Below are positions 33,073 through 44,800 of a stretch of 64,000 nucleotides of DNA, piece by piece. Position numbers and translations under genes: made by a program. Origin of the DNA: Lindgomyces ingoldianus (lineage: Eukaryota; Ascomycota; Dothideomycetes; Pleosporales; Lindgomycetaceae); contig NW_022985172.1 in NCBI RefSeq assembly GCF_010093535.1, positions 1,250,340 through 1,314,339 of the forward strand. Reading direction: 5' to 3'. Each line of letters begins with the position of its first letter. Within the stretch, counting starts at the first letter, position 1. The notes under the pieces were generated by a model. It was not told where the DNA came from. It did no database searches and was given only the letters and a program-made list of their open reading frames with translations.

Positions 33073-34635
33073 ATGAAAAAATCTAAACTCAGAGGTAGGT
33101 ATAATTACCTCGTGCTTATTTCTGGCCGTTTCTAATCCCAACACCTAGATTTCGACCCCGAATCCCTCCTCGATCCCGCACCCGACTCCAGTGACGATGA
33201 AAACTCAGCTTCCGGCAGTGAAGAAGATATACAGGCTGGACGGGAGCACTACACCGATGTATTGAAGAGTAAATTGAGGAAGCGGGAAGTCGTACCTCTG
33301 GGGCCGCAATATGAGGGCTCGAGGATTAGCAGAGACGCTGCGGAAGATGAGGATAGTGATGATCCATTTGCGAGGAGATTTGATGTTGAGGACAGCGAGG
33401 AAGGCGAGGATGAGGCGGTTGGGAAAATATTCAATGGGAATGGGAGTGGTATTGGGTATGGCGAGGGAAACGACGAAGATGAGGAGTCACTTGACGAGAA
33501 TGAGAAGGGATTTGTGGATGAAGATGGTGCTTCTGACGAAGAAATGGATAGCGCAGACCAGGATAGCGAGGATGAAGATGATGTGGATGAGGGCGAGGAA
33601 GATGCTGAAAGTGACTCAGCAGACGAAACCGCTAACCGGAGCACAAAACTCCGCGAGATGATGAAAGAGCAGAGCAACGTAACGGCCACCATATCACGAG
33701 CCGCAAAAGCGGATGTCGAGAAGGGCCAGGCTGTCAAAGCTCAGAGGAAAGCATTCGACTCCCTTCTCAATACCCGAATCCGATTGCAAAAGGCCTTGAT
33801 CTCTACCAATTCTATGAGCTCAGAAACATGCAGCAAAACCACCGCCTCAGACTCTGCGATCTCATCCGCAGAAGCCGCCGCCCTCACTCTCCTAAACAAC
33901 CTCACCAACCTCCGCGCAACCCTAGACTCCGCCCGAACAGGCCAAAAGCGTAAACGACCAGCCCCATTCACATCCTCAAGCCCCTCCAACAAAATCTGGT
34001 CAAGCATCTGTTCAGCAGAACCACCAAACCTCGGCCACCGCAAAGCCGTCCTAGAGAAATGGTCTACCAAAACCAAAGGCGTTTCTCTCTCTAACTCAAA
34101 AGGGCGTCTAAACACTAGCGCCCAACAAACTCTCACCGATGTACTCAATTTTCAACTATCCGATTCCACACGCCTTGTAAAACGCACACAAATTCCGCGG
34201 TCTTGTGCACCTCTCCAATCCGCCGCCAATGCCCCTCCATCAGAACACATCTACGATGACGCAGGCTTCTACGGCCTACTCTTGAAAGAGCTCCTCGAGC
34301 AGCGTTCCGCTGATCTTTCGACTGCTAGCGGTGCTGAATTCATCGTCCAAGCCCCATGGCAGGTTGCACGCGAAGCTAAGACCAAGAAGATCGTGGATAC
34401 GAGGGCGAGTAAGGGGCGGAAGTTGAGATATACAGTGCATGAGAAGCTGCAAAACTTCATGGCGCCGGAGGAGAGGGGATCGTGGGGGGATAGGCAGAGG
34501 GAGGAATTGTTCGGGAGTTTATTTGGTAGGAGGGTTGGGTTGGGTGAGGAGGAGCAGAGTGATGGGGAAGCTGGGCGAGAGGGGGATGAGGGCATTGATG
34601 TAGAGGAGGAAGGGTTGATGTTGTTTCGGAGTTGA
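33073..34635 (+). CDS. BFR2/AATF-like ribosome biogenesis protein (Traube family), 502 aa
   Basis: Nucleolar small-subunit processome factor (family knowledge for Bfr2/AATF). Exon 1 33073-33094 encodes MKKSKLR. A 54-bp intron is followed by exon 2 33149-34635, starting DFDPESLLDPAPDSSDDENSASGSEED, the standard start of the family. AATF core: HYTDVLKSKLRKRE, a long acidic stretch (about 75-165), KAFDSLLNTRIRLQKAL. The TRAUB C-terminal domain has DDAGFYGLLLKELLEQRS, KGRKLRYTVHEKLQNFMAPEERGSW and ELFGSLFG. The initiator is fixed by frame and by the splice site. The leader before DFDPE is shorter than in many relatives, which often have a QIAELEDP-like segment; an extra upstream exon cannot be excluded but the IND1 start is only 178 bp away. 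Confidence 0.9.
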
Positions 34636-34868
34636 AAATCATTTAGTTGAAAACAGCATGATACGCTTAAGCTATGGACTTGATATCCCGTCCTAATCTA
34701 CAAACTCTAATCCGGTATTCAGAAACCCCCTCCCACAAGACGCTGCAAGTCATTATAAATATCAACTCAGCGACCATCCATCCAATCCCATTACTCCTTT
34801 CCTTCCCAGCCTCACAATCCATATCCAAAAAAACAACTCCCCCCCAAAAAAATCTCCTTCTATCCCAT

Positions 34869-36087
34869 TCACTCCGCTCCATAAACCCAAAACCCGCCAA
34901 ACTCCCAATACGCCTCCCTGAAGCTCTCCGCCTTCTCCGCGACCCAGTCCGTGCACAAACCACTACAACTGCCCTGATCAAATACCTCCGCCCTACCCGC
35001 CCAGTCGCCACACAAATCGATGTTAGCAATAATACTCTGGTTCTTGAAATGGCTTGAAATATCACACTCCAGATTTGGGAAATCCGCCATGGCGGTGCCC
35101 CAGGTCGACGGATCTGGAGATTTATTGGTGATGTCGGTGGGAATGGCATTGCGGGCAAACATCCAGACGCGAATCCCGGCAGATCGCAATTCCATTGCGT
35201 AGATGCCACCACCGAGGGCATTGAAGGCGGCGCCGAAGGACGAGGTTGGGCCTTGTACGCCGCAGCCTTCGTTAGAGTTGGTGCCATTGTAGCAGTTGTA
35301 GCTTAGCGCTTTGCCCGTCTGCTTTCGCTTCCTGTGTTTCCCGATCGAGCAGCCGTTGCGGGTGTGCAGGGTGATTTGATTACCACTTGTCCCCTCGTTT
35401 ACGGCTTCCATGACGTCGATTTCGCCGTTGGCGGGCCAGTTTGCGGGATCAGTGAGCCAGAGCGCGGGCCAGGTTGCGCAGCCATAGGGCGAGTGTAGGA
35501 TGTCGAAGATGAAGAGGCCGGACGTGTATTGTTTCTTTGAGGTTATGCGGACGGAGCGGCGGCCAGTGGTGGCGTTTGTATCGGAGGTGTCGACGCGGAG
35601 GATTGCGGAGCCGTTGCTGGCGACCTGGGTGAGGTTTGTGGCGGTTGAGCCGGGGCCGTCGACGTAGTGGACGAAGCCGTGGGCGGGGTCATAGCCCGTA
35701 AAGTAATCGAAGTTGGAGAAGAAGTCGTTTCCGGAATCTATGCGATATTAACATGATAATTCAAGGAAGTAGAGGTATTAGAGGGGTCGAACATGTGTCT
35801 TGTAGCTTGTAATTGAGTTTTGAATAGTTGGGATATGCGTTCGCTCGTATGCCTAAGACTCCTCCTACGACAGCTGCAATGATGATGATGATTGTTATGG
35901 CAGCGATGCTGAGCCATGCCCTCCATCTCCATCTCTTTGGATTTAGTCTTGAATATTCTTTAGGTGCAGTATTTCTGTAACGAGGAGTCTCTGTATATGC
36001 CGGTGACGGCGATAATGGAATCGCGGTTGATGTTGCGCCTCGTTTCTCATCTGATGGCATTGTGTTCGGAACGCCAAAGGGCGCCAT
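34869..36087 (-). CDS. Membrane-anchored GH16 family glucanase, 387 aa
   Basis: Endo-1,3(4)-beta-glucanase-like glycoside hydrolase (GH16). Exon 1 36087-35793 encodes a cytosolic tail and a single membrane anchor (about residues 58-80, after KRWRWRAW). A 55-bp intron follows, then exon 2 35737-34869. Splicing joins YKLQDT to YSGNDFFSNFDYFTGYDPAHGFVHYVD, the usual start of the catalytic domain. The catalytic signature GEIDVMEAVNEG spans 203-214, with nucleophile Glu204 and acid/base Glu209. Further landmarks are SGLFIFDILHSPYGCATWPALWLTD before it and GNQITLHTRNGC, GTNSNEGCGVQ and GIYAMELRSAGIRVW after it. Type II topology puts the enzyme on the cell surface or in the secretory path, likely for cell-wall glucan. 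An ATG nine codons further in (36060) is an alternative start. Confidence 0.9.
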
Positions 36088-36978
36088 TTCGAAGGTAGCA
36101 AAGAGCAGATAACAGCGCGCGTTGTTCAACAAGTTCAGAAATTCAAAAGAGTACAATGGGCTAACGACTGGCTTTGACAACGAGAGGAATGGATCGACGT
36201 CGCAGTATATGTATATCGATAAAGCGAGAGAAGAGTGCTGAGATAAACGAAGGAACTACCACGCCACCAGGCCGGACCTACCACATCTAAAGTATCACCT
36301 ACATGCGCAGAAGCGTCGCAACTTACCCAAAATACCCCACCCTTTTAAGCATTTAGCCCAACCGCATTCTCGTTACCGCAATGGTCGCAGAGACTATTCC
36401 CGTTTCTTGGTGGAGCCGGCGACGCGTCAGTCGTTTCTGACACACGTCGTGACGCATGATTACTGCGACAGATTCTGTACGGATTGTCACGTGATAGAAT
36501 TCCCACCAATTAGCGCTACATAGGATCGATACAGTGGCCTGTTGGAACGTCTGCGGTGAGATAACTGTATATTGTGTTGTTACGGTTGCCAGATTCGAAC
36601 GCTCGGAGCTCGTGTTGGTATCTTTCGAACTCGCTTGTCTAGCTGAAATGGGCCAATCTGAACTATTGACTCCCCCAATGAAGAGCGAGGTTTCAAGAGC
36701 TTTTGAATCCTTCTGTGAGCCTGACGGTTGCCTTGTCGAAACAGATCCACTCCATTGTCGTTTGATTTCCAGATAGCGGGTTTTAATATATACAAGCGCA
36801 AGTCCCCTCGCCAGAGCTCCATGCCAGAGATTCATGCCAGAGATCCATGCCAGAGAATTGCGGAGCAGTCCGGAGCATTGAGGCTGTGCCTCGTGGGATG
36901 GTCGAGCCTTGACAGACTCCCCAGGGGCCCTCGGCAGATGAGAAATCCGAGCCGTTGCGAGCATTCTTATTAGACCTC
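36088..36978. other. Intergenic region with a 13-bp tandem repeat
   Basis: 891 bp. Open frames in it are not protein-like. CATGCCAGAGATT-type units occur three times at 36820-36858. The GH16 promoter should lie at its left side. Confidence 0.55.
36820..36858. repeat. 13-bp tandem repeat x 3
   Basis: CATGCCAGAGATT, CATGCCAGAGATC and CATGCCAGAGAAT follow one another. Confidence 0.85.
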
Positions 36979-37797
36979 CTACCTGAGCAGTTTCCTGGTC
37001 GCAGTTTCCATCCATAACTTGGTGTACAGTCGGTGTGCAAACTGGAAGTGCCAGGGCAACGGCTCCATAGTCCTACCTTCCGGGGCAGTATTCACGAATA
37101 TGCTTTTCAAATGGAAAGTTGCCGTCTGTGCCTCGTCGTCCTTCGTTACTTCCATGAAGAAGAGGCCGTCGCTCGGGCGGGGGTCAACGTTGAGGGGCGA
37201 GTCACCACAGCGCACAATCACCTATTACACAGCGTCAGCGCAAAGCATTTAAAGCCACCGTTCATAGCTCGCATGCGTCTTTTGAGCGCAACTAGGTGGG
37301 ATGCATACCCTCTCAGGCGTGTGTTCCAACACCTCGAAATGATCCGTAATCTTAGTCCCGACCGGATACTCGCTCTTCGCCAGCTCGTCCCTCGTCCACA
37401 AATGATCCTCCCGTCCAGGCAACGCCCGATACTTCCTCTCCATATATCTCCTCTGGTATGCATATCCCAAGCCACTCCATACACCTCTGCAAAAAGCCGT
37501 GGTAAGCTCCCTCTGATCTGCCGTCTTCAACTTGTTCAGCGGGATCGTCTTGACGGCGTGGTCGATGCATATCGGCGGATTACTCCCTGGATTGTGTTTC
37601 CGCGCAATTGTACTCTTGAGGTCCGAGGATGAGGCGTCGTAGGGCACGAATTTCGTCTGTCGCGTCCAGAACGAGAATCCTGCGTATCCTATTGCGACAT
37701 TGGTGATGCCGCCGCCAACTAACCCCAGGAAGATGCCAAAGGCACGCTTGCCCGGTGGCAGCCTTTTTATTTGGGGTGGAGGCGCAATTGTGTTCAT
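36979..37797 (-). CDS. Conserved fungal protein with N-terminal membrane segment, probably mitochondrial, 243 aa
   Basis: Exon 1 37797-37309, an 87-bp intron, then exon 2 37221-36979. The intron begins GTATGC after EHTPER, and its removal joins PER to VIVRCGDSPLNVDPRPSDGLFFMEV. The exon 1 frame would otherwise run into unrelated sequence. One hydrophobic segment lies at about 18-44 (AFGIFLGLVGGGITNVAIGYAGF), followed by conserved-looking strings: PPICIDHAVKTIPLNKLKT, ELTTAFCRGVWSGLGYAYQRRYMERKYR, PVGTKITDHFEVLEHT, PLPWHFQFAHRLYTKLWMETATRKLLR. I recognise the pattern as a widespread uncharacterised ascomycete family. Basic N-terminus and single anchor suggest a mitochondrial membrane location (inference). 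No function is assigned. Confidence 0.8.
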
Positions 37798-38152
37798 GGC
37801 GGAGATTGAGGGAGATGCGGAGGCGTGGAAGGGAATTTTGCGACGAGCTTCATGGGCAGTCAGCTTCGAGCTTCGAAGCTCTCGGCGGAAATGCGGATGA
37901 TTCCCCGATATTGCTCGGCAATGGACGGTAACCCGAATTGGGAAATTCGGAAGGTTCCTCGAACATTGGAGAATAGGACATCACCTGAAGGCATCTGTTG
38001 TGAGATAATATGTGGTATACAAGTCTTTGAATTGCCCCCAACCTTTCCAATAGTACCATAACAGGCGCTTCCAGTTCTCATTCTGAACGTTCATCGAAAT
38101 TATTCAGGTACTAGAGAATGCACGCTCGTCGAAAAATTATACTCCGTAGAAT
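37798..38152. other. Intergenic region
   Basis: 355 bp between the conserved protein start (its promoter must be here) and the decayed end of the carboxylesterase pseudogene. No gene seen. Confidence 0.5.
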
Positions 38153-40065
38153 TCACCCTAAGGCGGTCGGAACCTCAAACACCTTCCCCCCCGTCTCATT
38201 CAAATTCGCCTCAATAGGACTATGCAACGTGAACAGCAGCCAATTCTCCAACCCAATGTTCGTAGTTGAGTCCGAGCTTGCTCCATTGGCTATAGCCTAG
38301 GAGATGGATTGGTCGTTATGCCTGATGAAGTTTCCCCAAATACATGAGAATGCCGTAACGAAGTCCGGTCCTTGATTTAGCGTGAGTGGACTAAAATATG
38401 TAGCTGAGTTAGAGCCGTGGGTCGCGTTGGGAACAGAGTACTGGTATTTATATCCCGCTCCTGTGCAGCTTTACTGCGGCTGTTGTAGGCTTCGGCAAGC
38501 CAGTACGAGGAGCAGATGCATGCTGTTTCTGCATAGATGTTGTTTGCTCTTTGTTAGAGGCTTCGGTCAGTTTGGCTGATGTTTAAGGCTGTGAAGCCCA
38601 TGTCCCCGGATGTCGCAAACTGTGGAAGCCTGCTACTGCTGACGGAGCCGTTTTGCGAAGGGTAGTAGAGAGCAATTTCGCAATGTCATCGGTCGTGAAG
38701 AGCAGGAATACGAGACGAATCCAAACTACAAGATCGTTTTCCGCTATGACATTTTGCCTAGTGAATGACGCCCTTCTTCTGCATTGTTTCCGGGGAGATG
38801 GTCAAGACTATTTACTTTCCGTTTGAGTAAGGCTTCACACGCTGTTTCTTGGATGAAAACGCCGTCTCCCGTAGGCAGGACCCCCAGGTACCGTATGTTC
38901 CAGAACCAGAGACCAAGTAAGAGGCCTATTAGAGAGTTTTGGTGTCTTGAGAGATCAGACATTGGAATATAGTCTGCGGACTAGTGCCATATGCAAACAT
39001 TGGCCGGCAGCTAGCGGCTGTCGCAAAAGTATAGCACAACAGGGAAGGGACTCAGTCTTTATAGCCATATTGCATTGGCAGTAAGGAGACGCTGATATCA
39101 ACTACACTCAAATAATTAGCTCGTAGCCAGAGTTGTGCTTGCTGGTGGTGCTTACATTGACGGAAAGAGCAGTCCCCAGAGTGCAACCATATATAATATC
39201 CTGCAGCATCACAGACCCTCCACCCGCTGATAGGGCAGATATCGTAACTCGCGAGGCATTTCCGCCGAAGAGACCCATGTAAGACTGAACCCATTGCAAG
39301 GCAAAAATTTGGTCCAGGATTCCAGCGTTTACAACCCCATTCCTAAAATTTCATCTGACGAAAGGACAAAAAAAGCGTCGATCTATTGTCATTAGCAAAT
39401 GAGTTCAAACTATCCATAATATACTTACGCGATACTGTGTTGGTAATTCAGATAAAGCCAGTGCTTGTTGGCATTCATGATCGCAGACATATCTTGTTGT
39501 CCGCTGCCGACTCCATCCGAAATCTATGTAGCTCTCTTCCTAGGCATAATTGGATGGGGTTGACCGTACATCCTCCACCATGTATCTACACTAGAACGGG
39601 GAAATTGGAGGAATTTGAGGCGTGCACACGTTCAACAAATGGCAATCGTCGTCGCCTGACTGAAATGAATGTGCTGATGCTGTGACTAGGCTCTAGGTGC
39701 ATTGAGGTGCGAAGGAAGCTACAGATATGGCCGGACTTCGGTTTTGAACAGGTGGCTGAGGTGCCTGCCATCGAGGTGAGCCGATAGGTGCTACTGCAAA
39801 GCGAATTCTGCTCGCTTTTGGTTTGGCACGGGTTGTGTTAGGGGCTAGCCTACCCTTTGAATGTGATTAGGCCAGTCGATGAATTAGCAGCGCCCTCGTA
39901 TATTCCATACCCAAGATCAGCTTGGAGAAAATTTGTTGGACTCTGGTCTCGACCATCAGCTTGCCGTTTCAGCGCTTCAAACGGCTGGACATGCGGAAAG
40001 GCTGTGATAACTGGGAGCAAAGTCACCACAGAGACGAGAAGTTGCGAGAGCATCATTGTGAGCAT
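38153..40065 (-). pseudogene. Type-B carboxylesterase (cholinesterase/lipase-like) pseudogene, nearly full length
   Basis: Recognisable from signal peptide to C-terminus. Exon 1 (40065) gives MLTMMLSQLLVSVV...ITAFP and ADLGYGIYEG...TGLITFKG. After an intact intron comes IRFAVAPIGSPRWQAPQPPVQN (about 39790). GSGQQDMSAIMNAN is at about 39490, with ELPTQYR and an intron (GTAAGT to AATAG) next. LSSDEI then loses one base (about 39350) before RNGVVNAGILDQIFALQWVQSYMGLFGGNASRVTIS. The nucleophile elbow reads ALSAGGG instead of GESAGGG. Later pieces, with shifts and stops, are LLPMQYGYKD-stop, GTSPQTIFQCL, DGVFIQET, NNAEEG, FATSGD..., LNQGPDFVTAF, IWGNFI, ANLNETGGKVFEVPTALG, stop at 38153. Base composition is ordinary and the lesions are mixed shifts and stops, so this is slow decay of a spliced secreted enzyme gene, not RIP and not a retrocopy. 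Confidence 0.82.
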
Positions 40066-43000
40066 TGCTCGAATTTACGTAACCTAAGTCCAGGTCCATG
40101 TTTTCCAGCACCTATGCAATAATACATATACTGGCGGCAATTTTCAGATGACAGCCCTTGAGCTGTGTATTCACGGTAGATCCTGGAGTTGTGGTCAAGC
40201 TCCATCGTTAGACAGGAGAGCCCCACAAAATGGCGCGGAATCTTTCTTAGATGCGTCCTCATCTAGCCTGGGTTAGTAATAATCAGCCATGAACGGATAT
40301 ACATTGAAGTACTCACTCCTGGTCCCCTATGGATGTCGTGAATCATAGACTCGGATGTGCGAGGCAACTATCAAACCTTCATCAATTTGTCACAACGCTG
40401 GTTCCTGCACCTTGCTCCATCAACGTGAGTCGAACTTAATCATCCGAGGCTAAATTAAGTCCGGGAAGTTGCTGAGTCGGAGAGTGAGTCGGAGAGTTGG
40501 CCTTGCGAATCATAGATTGTCACCGGCTTGTTGTGGGTTGAAATGATTTTACCGAGATGAGGCCAACCCGCGCATTCCTGTCATTTCTGGGTTAAAATAC
40601 GCTATTCTTTCTCCATAAGAAACCCCAAAAGCAAGGCCAAAGCATTCTGGACAACGTAGCGCATTTTGAGTAGAAATGATCACCATTGGTTCACAATTAG
40701 GATAGAAATGCAAGTTGGTGTGCTTAGTGGCAGCTCCGAAAGCACGTCGGATTTGACGGTATAGTTCTCATACTTCAGCACAGCCATAGGTTCGGCTCCG
40801 GGAGCTGTCGTGAAAGCACTTGAAATTGGGAAAGGCTGAGCCTCATGAAATTGATCTTCGTATCCGAGTGTCTTCGATTTTTTGGGCGCGAAAGGAGAAA
40901 TTGAACAGGTGATATCTCGTAAGAGACAACAACCGGATGTTGGGTGTTACACAGAGTGGGTCTTTGCGGTCACACTTGTTCGTAGCTTGCCTAAGCGCTC
41001 AACTGAACCCGAATTCCGGGCCTGGTGACTTTAGTTCGTGGATTGACGACTGAAAGGAAAGCCGCTTCTCACCAATGACCACTAAGAATTTGTTGAAGAG
41101 AGCGCTACATTTATGCGTCTTGGCAGGAGTCGGATACACCTGAGACTGTAATCTTGAGCCACGTTTAGGATGACAAGCAAGGTCGCCTCCGTCTCAACCT
41201 TCTAACCCTGGATTCTGACAGATTGCTGAACGCTCAAGATCCGTAGCACTCGACTCTAGGCAAATAGATCAGCTTGGTCTCTCTTTCCCGTCCTGGCCAG
41301 AATCATGAATGATATGCCCGTGGCGAGAAATCACACGGCTCAGGATCCTCGGATGAGGACCGGGAATATGGAGGGAATTATGCGTAGTCCTTATAATTGG
41401 GGGGGCTAGAAATAGGAATACAGGGCGAATGGCGACAATCCATCCAAGGGAGTAGGGCACTTCAAGCGAAACCGGGGGAATGATGATTGAAACATTTCTA
41501 CAGCATGAAGAGAGTGCAATGGATGTCGACCTTAGGTTCCAGTCTCAAGCTGGCGCTGGGCGGACATTGAGAGGCTAGCAAGGTAGTGGGGCATTTCACC
41601 GAGGGTGGCAACTGAAAGGGCATTCAGGAGCCGCGAGTGCTATATACAACATAGCATTGTTGCAATCTTGGACTCGTTGGTGGTCTTAATCGATAGGGGG
41701 TGAAAGGCTATTGCGCAATTGTAATGTTGCGCGAGAGAGTTGAGAAGGTGTCGTGCGGGTAGTGATGGGAAAGGATCTATGGATGCTGTCGGTGAGGTTG
41801 ACAAGTGAGGAAACGACAAAACTGCAGGCGTGCACTCAGGCACCGCCCCGTTGGTTGGTGGCGTGGGACGGCCCGTGCATGCAGCGCCGTGAACGTCTCA
41901 TCCTTCTGCAGGATTCCACAAGCCGACCTCGCGGATTCCTGACCACCATCACGAGAACGTGGCTTTGCGAATGGGTGAATACCCGCATTCAATCTCGCTG
42001 GCAACCACCCGCACCTGTACCAGTCTATCCAGCCACTCACATTGACGCAACCCAATCTCGCAAGGAGTCGATGCATGTGGACGAGCAATATCCCACTGTT
42101 GTTGTTTTCTGGATCGAAGTCCGACGATAATTAGCACGATTTGGCATGCAGCGGTTCAAAGGCCCGGGGAGTCGTATCAAGAATGCCCGAAAAGAGAATC
42201 GTCAAGAAACCACTTCTCGCGCGCCTGGCCAAATTCGTAGGTCGTAAAATCACCATGCAGTCATATGACCCCCTTGGCTGAACGACATGGCATAGTATAA
42301 GCCCATTGCACCCTGAGGCATACTGCCATTTTTACGACCAAGAGGATGTCCCAGTAGGTTCTAGGAAGAGGCTACGTAGAAACCTCCTGGCAGGTTGCTT
42401 GACCGTTGGATTCCAAACCCATCATCTCAACCCTTGTCACCATAGTCAACGGCAGTCGAGCACTCACGTCTATAATATCATTGGCGCACATGGGAAAAGA
42501 GTGCATCCAGACCGGGGAAGAAGGACCCGGGGACCCTTCAGGCTGTTGATCCTACGGAGTGATCTTCTCAAACAACAAGCAGCACTAAGCCTTCCTGTGC
42601 CTGCATCTTATCGATACCAGTACCTGCCGCTAGGAATGGCACCCATGTGAACCATCTCTTCGCCCGAAATCGGCGACTGGAGCACCATTTGGTCAATGCA
42701 AGATAGTAGTCATAAGCAGCCAACCGAGCTCAAAGTCCCATGTCCGCTGTGCCTAGAGTGGCACGGTAACAGTGGCCCCATCCTGGAACCACTCGCATGT
42801 CCTCTTTTGACTCCCGTTCGCCGAATCCCACGTTGCGCCTTACCCAGCTGACGGGCCGCTCCGAGTTCAAAGTGATCAAACTTGAAATGAAACTGGATTA
42901 GCCCGAAGATCAAACCCTTCTGCCTTATCCTATCTGCAGTCTATTCCTTCCTCGATAAGAAAAGTGTGCAACAGTCTGGGGCTAGCATCATTGACGAGAG

Positions 43001-43179
43001 TGAAAGCAGGTAAAAGTATGGCCTTATGGCCTTTCAAGCCTCTACGCCGCATGATTACTTCTGGTCTACTTGTACTCCAGGCGGGGCAATATCCATTGAA
43101 CGTACATTACGTGCGAGTTCCGCACGAGCTTACGCTGCATTCTTAAATTGTGGAGACCCCTCCACCTGTCCTGACGCTC
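40066..43179. other. Long intergenic region, 3.1 kb, no gene supported
   Basis: Several frames stay open for 60-125 codons (for example 41753-42130 plus and 41777-42088 minus overlapping it), but their translations lack recognisable blocks and overlap one another on both strands. Fully decayed genes or a non-coding transcript are possible. I see no positive evidence for either. Confidence 0.5.
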
Positions 43180-44800
43180 ATGTCGTCTAGCACCTCCAGT
43201 GTCCTTCCAGTAGCGACTGGAGATGCGCTCATGGAAGTCCCACTTCGAGCACCCCCTCTGGTACGTCATCTATACGCATCTTAGGATGGTTCTCACATTG
43301 CTTTAGGGTGTGGTTTCTAACTTTTCCAACCCATCTTTCATGGGGACGCCAGTGTTAGTCACAGCAGGGATCTGTCTTCCCCTTATTCTGGCCTTTACAG
43401 CTGTGCGAATCTATGCAAAGCTGGCCATTCTCAAGAAATGGAAGCTTGAGGATTGTACGTTCCGAGTTTGTCCTTTTAGAGCTCAGGAGCGCTAACATAC
43501 GATAGATGTATACTGCATTAGTTGTGTATGTTTAGTTCCCTTGTCGGCATGGCTGTAAACTAACAATATTCACCCTGTTAGCCGGTTGTAATTGCGTTAA
43601 TATCATTTGAAATTTCAAGTGAGTTTGGTGGATCTTCTGCATACCTTGATTCGTACCATCCAGATTTCTGATTAGCTACGTAGTCGTTCTTACAAAGCCG
43701 AACGGATACCACGCCTGGGACGTCAATTCATCTGCTATGGACAAGTCATCAGCCCTCGTGAGTAAAATGTAGTAATTCGAGGGACTTAATTACAGCTAAC
43801 TTCGCTCAGCATCTTCTAGTGTTTTCAATATCACTAGGCCCTGTACTTTGGTTGCTAAAGTTGACGCTCTTCTGCTCGATCCTGTCCGCGTTTGGTTCCG
43901 TCCGGTGGCTTAAAAACTGCGCCTACATTGGACTCATCACCACAGGCCTGTTTTTTATGGCATACTCCATCATCGTTGCGGTTTCATGTGGACCTCGACC
44001 CAGCACCGATACCGAGTCATATCTTAATGGCTTCAATCGTGGGCAGTGTTCTTCAGCGACCGGCGTCAACGCGATCGCCAGTATTCTTTTGGGGATTGTG
44101 AACTTAGCAAGCGACGTTTACCTCCTAATTATTCCATTACCATCTGTGATCTCTCTAAACATCCCATTAAAGCAGAAAATCGGGGTCTTTGCTATCGTTT
44201 GCAGTGGATTGACGTTAGTACTTCAACTCCTTTGTTTGCGACACAGATACTGATCAATTGTAGAATGTGCGTTTGTAGTCTCCTTGGCTTGATATATCGC
44301 ATCATGTCTTGGAGATCACCGGATTTTACGGGCACTCAAATTCCACTCTATGTCGTCTTGTACGATCCGGTCTGCGTCTTTCCTTGCCTCCTAAACGCTG
44401 ACCTTATTATTATAGTGTAGCGGAGTTATCTCTCGGACTCATGATTCCATGTATGCCGTCCCTCTTCACAGTATATCGCCATTTCACCGTTCCGGACATC
44501 AACGACACCGCAACGATAGCTACACCGAACATGAGAGGGTTTAGTTCCCTCTCGTCTCCAAAGACTGAGAGTAGGGCAACTTGGCGCAAAACTCACCTCA
44601 GCATCGAAGAGATTCCGTATCGGAAGCCGTCATCAGAATGGGAACGACGACCTATCCATGATCACCGGATGAAAGCGCTCCCACCAACCCCGCTCCTACT
44701 AAATCCCGCCTCCGTCCCTCCTTCGCCGAAGACTCCGAAGACACCGGCTAGCTTTCGAAGCATGCATCTTCCAATTATGTTCCAAACTACTTCGAAGTGA
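43180..44800 (+). CDS. Rhodopsin-domain (PTH11/SAT4-like) seven-helix fungal membrane protein, about 414 aa
   Basis: Proposed exons: 43180-43260, 43307-43454, 43506-43525, 43582-43618, 43684-43757, 43810-44213, 44264-44359 and 44416-44800; the sum is in frame. Landmarks: PVLVTAGICLPLILAFTAVRIYAKLAILKKWKLEDYV (helix 1 and the KLxxWKxEDY loop), NGYHAWDV, LHLLVFSISLGPVLWLLKLTLFCSIL, a Cys pair (VSCGPRP...RGQCSS), VNLASDVYLLIIPLPSVISLNIPLKQKIGVFAIVCSGL, VAELSLGLMIPCMPSL, then a Ser/Pro-rich cytosolic tail. This is the fungal rhodopsin-domain family of putative receptors or transporters; ligand unknown. The join around 43619-43683 is doubtful. The natural acceptor at 43663 would keep FLISYVVVL but breaks the frame by one base, so either an unusual splice site is used or the gene has a lesion there. 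Confidence 0.72.

Noticed and set aside
33249..33737. Serine-rich minus-strand frame of 162 codons
   Set aside because: Antisense of the acidic region of BFR2.
36353..37015. Minus-strand frame of 220 codons
   Set aside because: No conserved blocks. It overlaps a tandem repeat and the end of the neighbouring spliced gene in another frame.
41753..42130. Plus-strand frame of 125 codons
   Set aside because: Another long frame overlaps it antisense, there is no family pattern, and it begins at a non-ATG codon.
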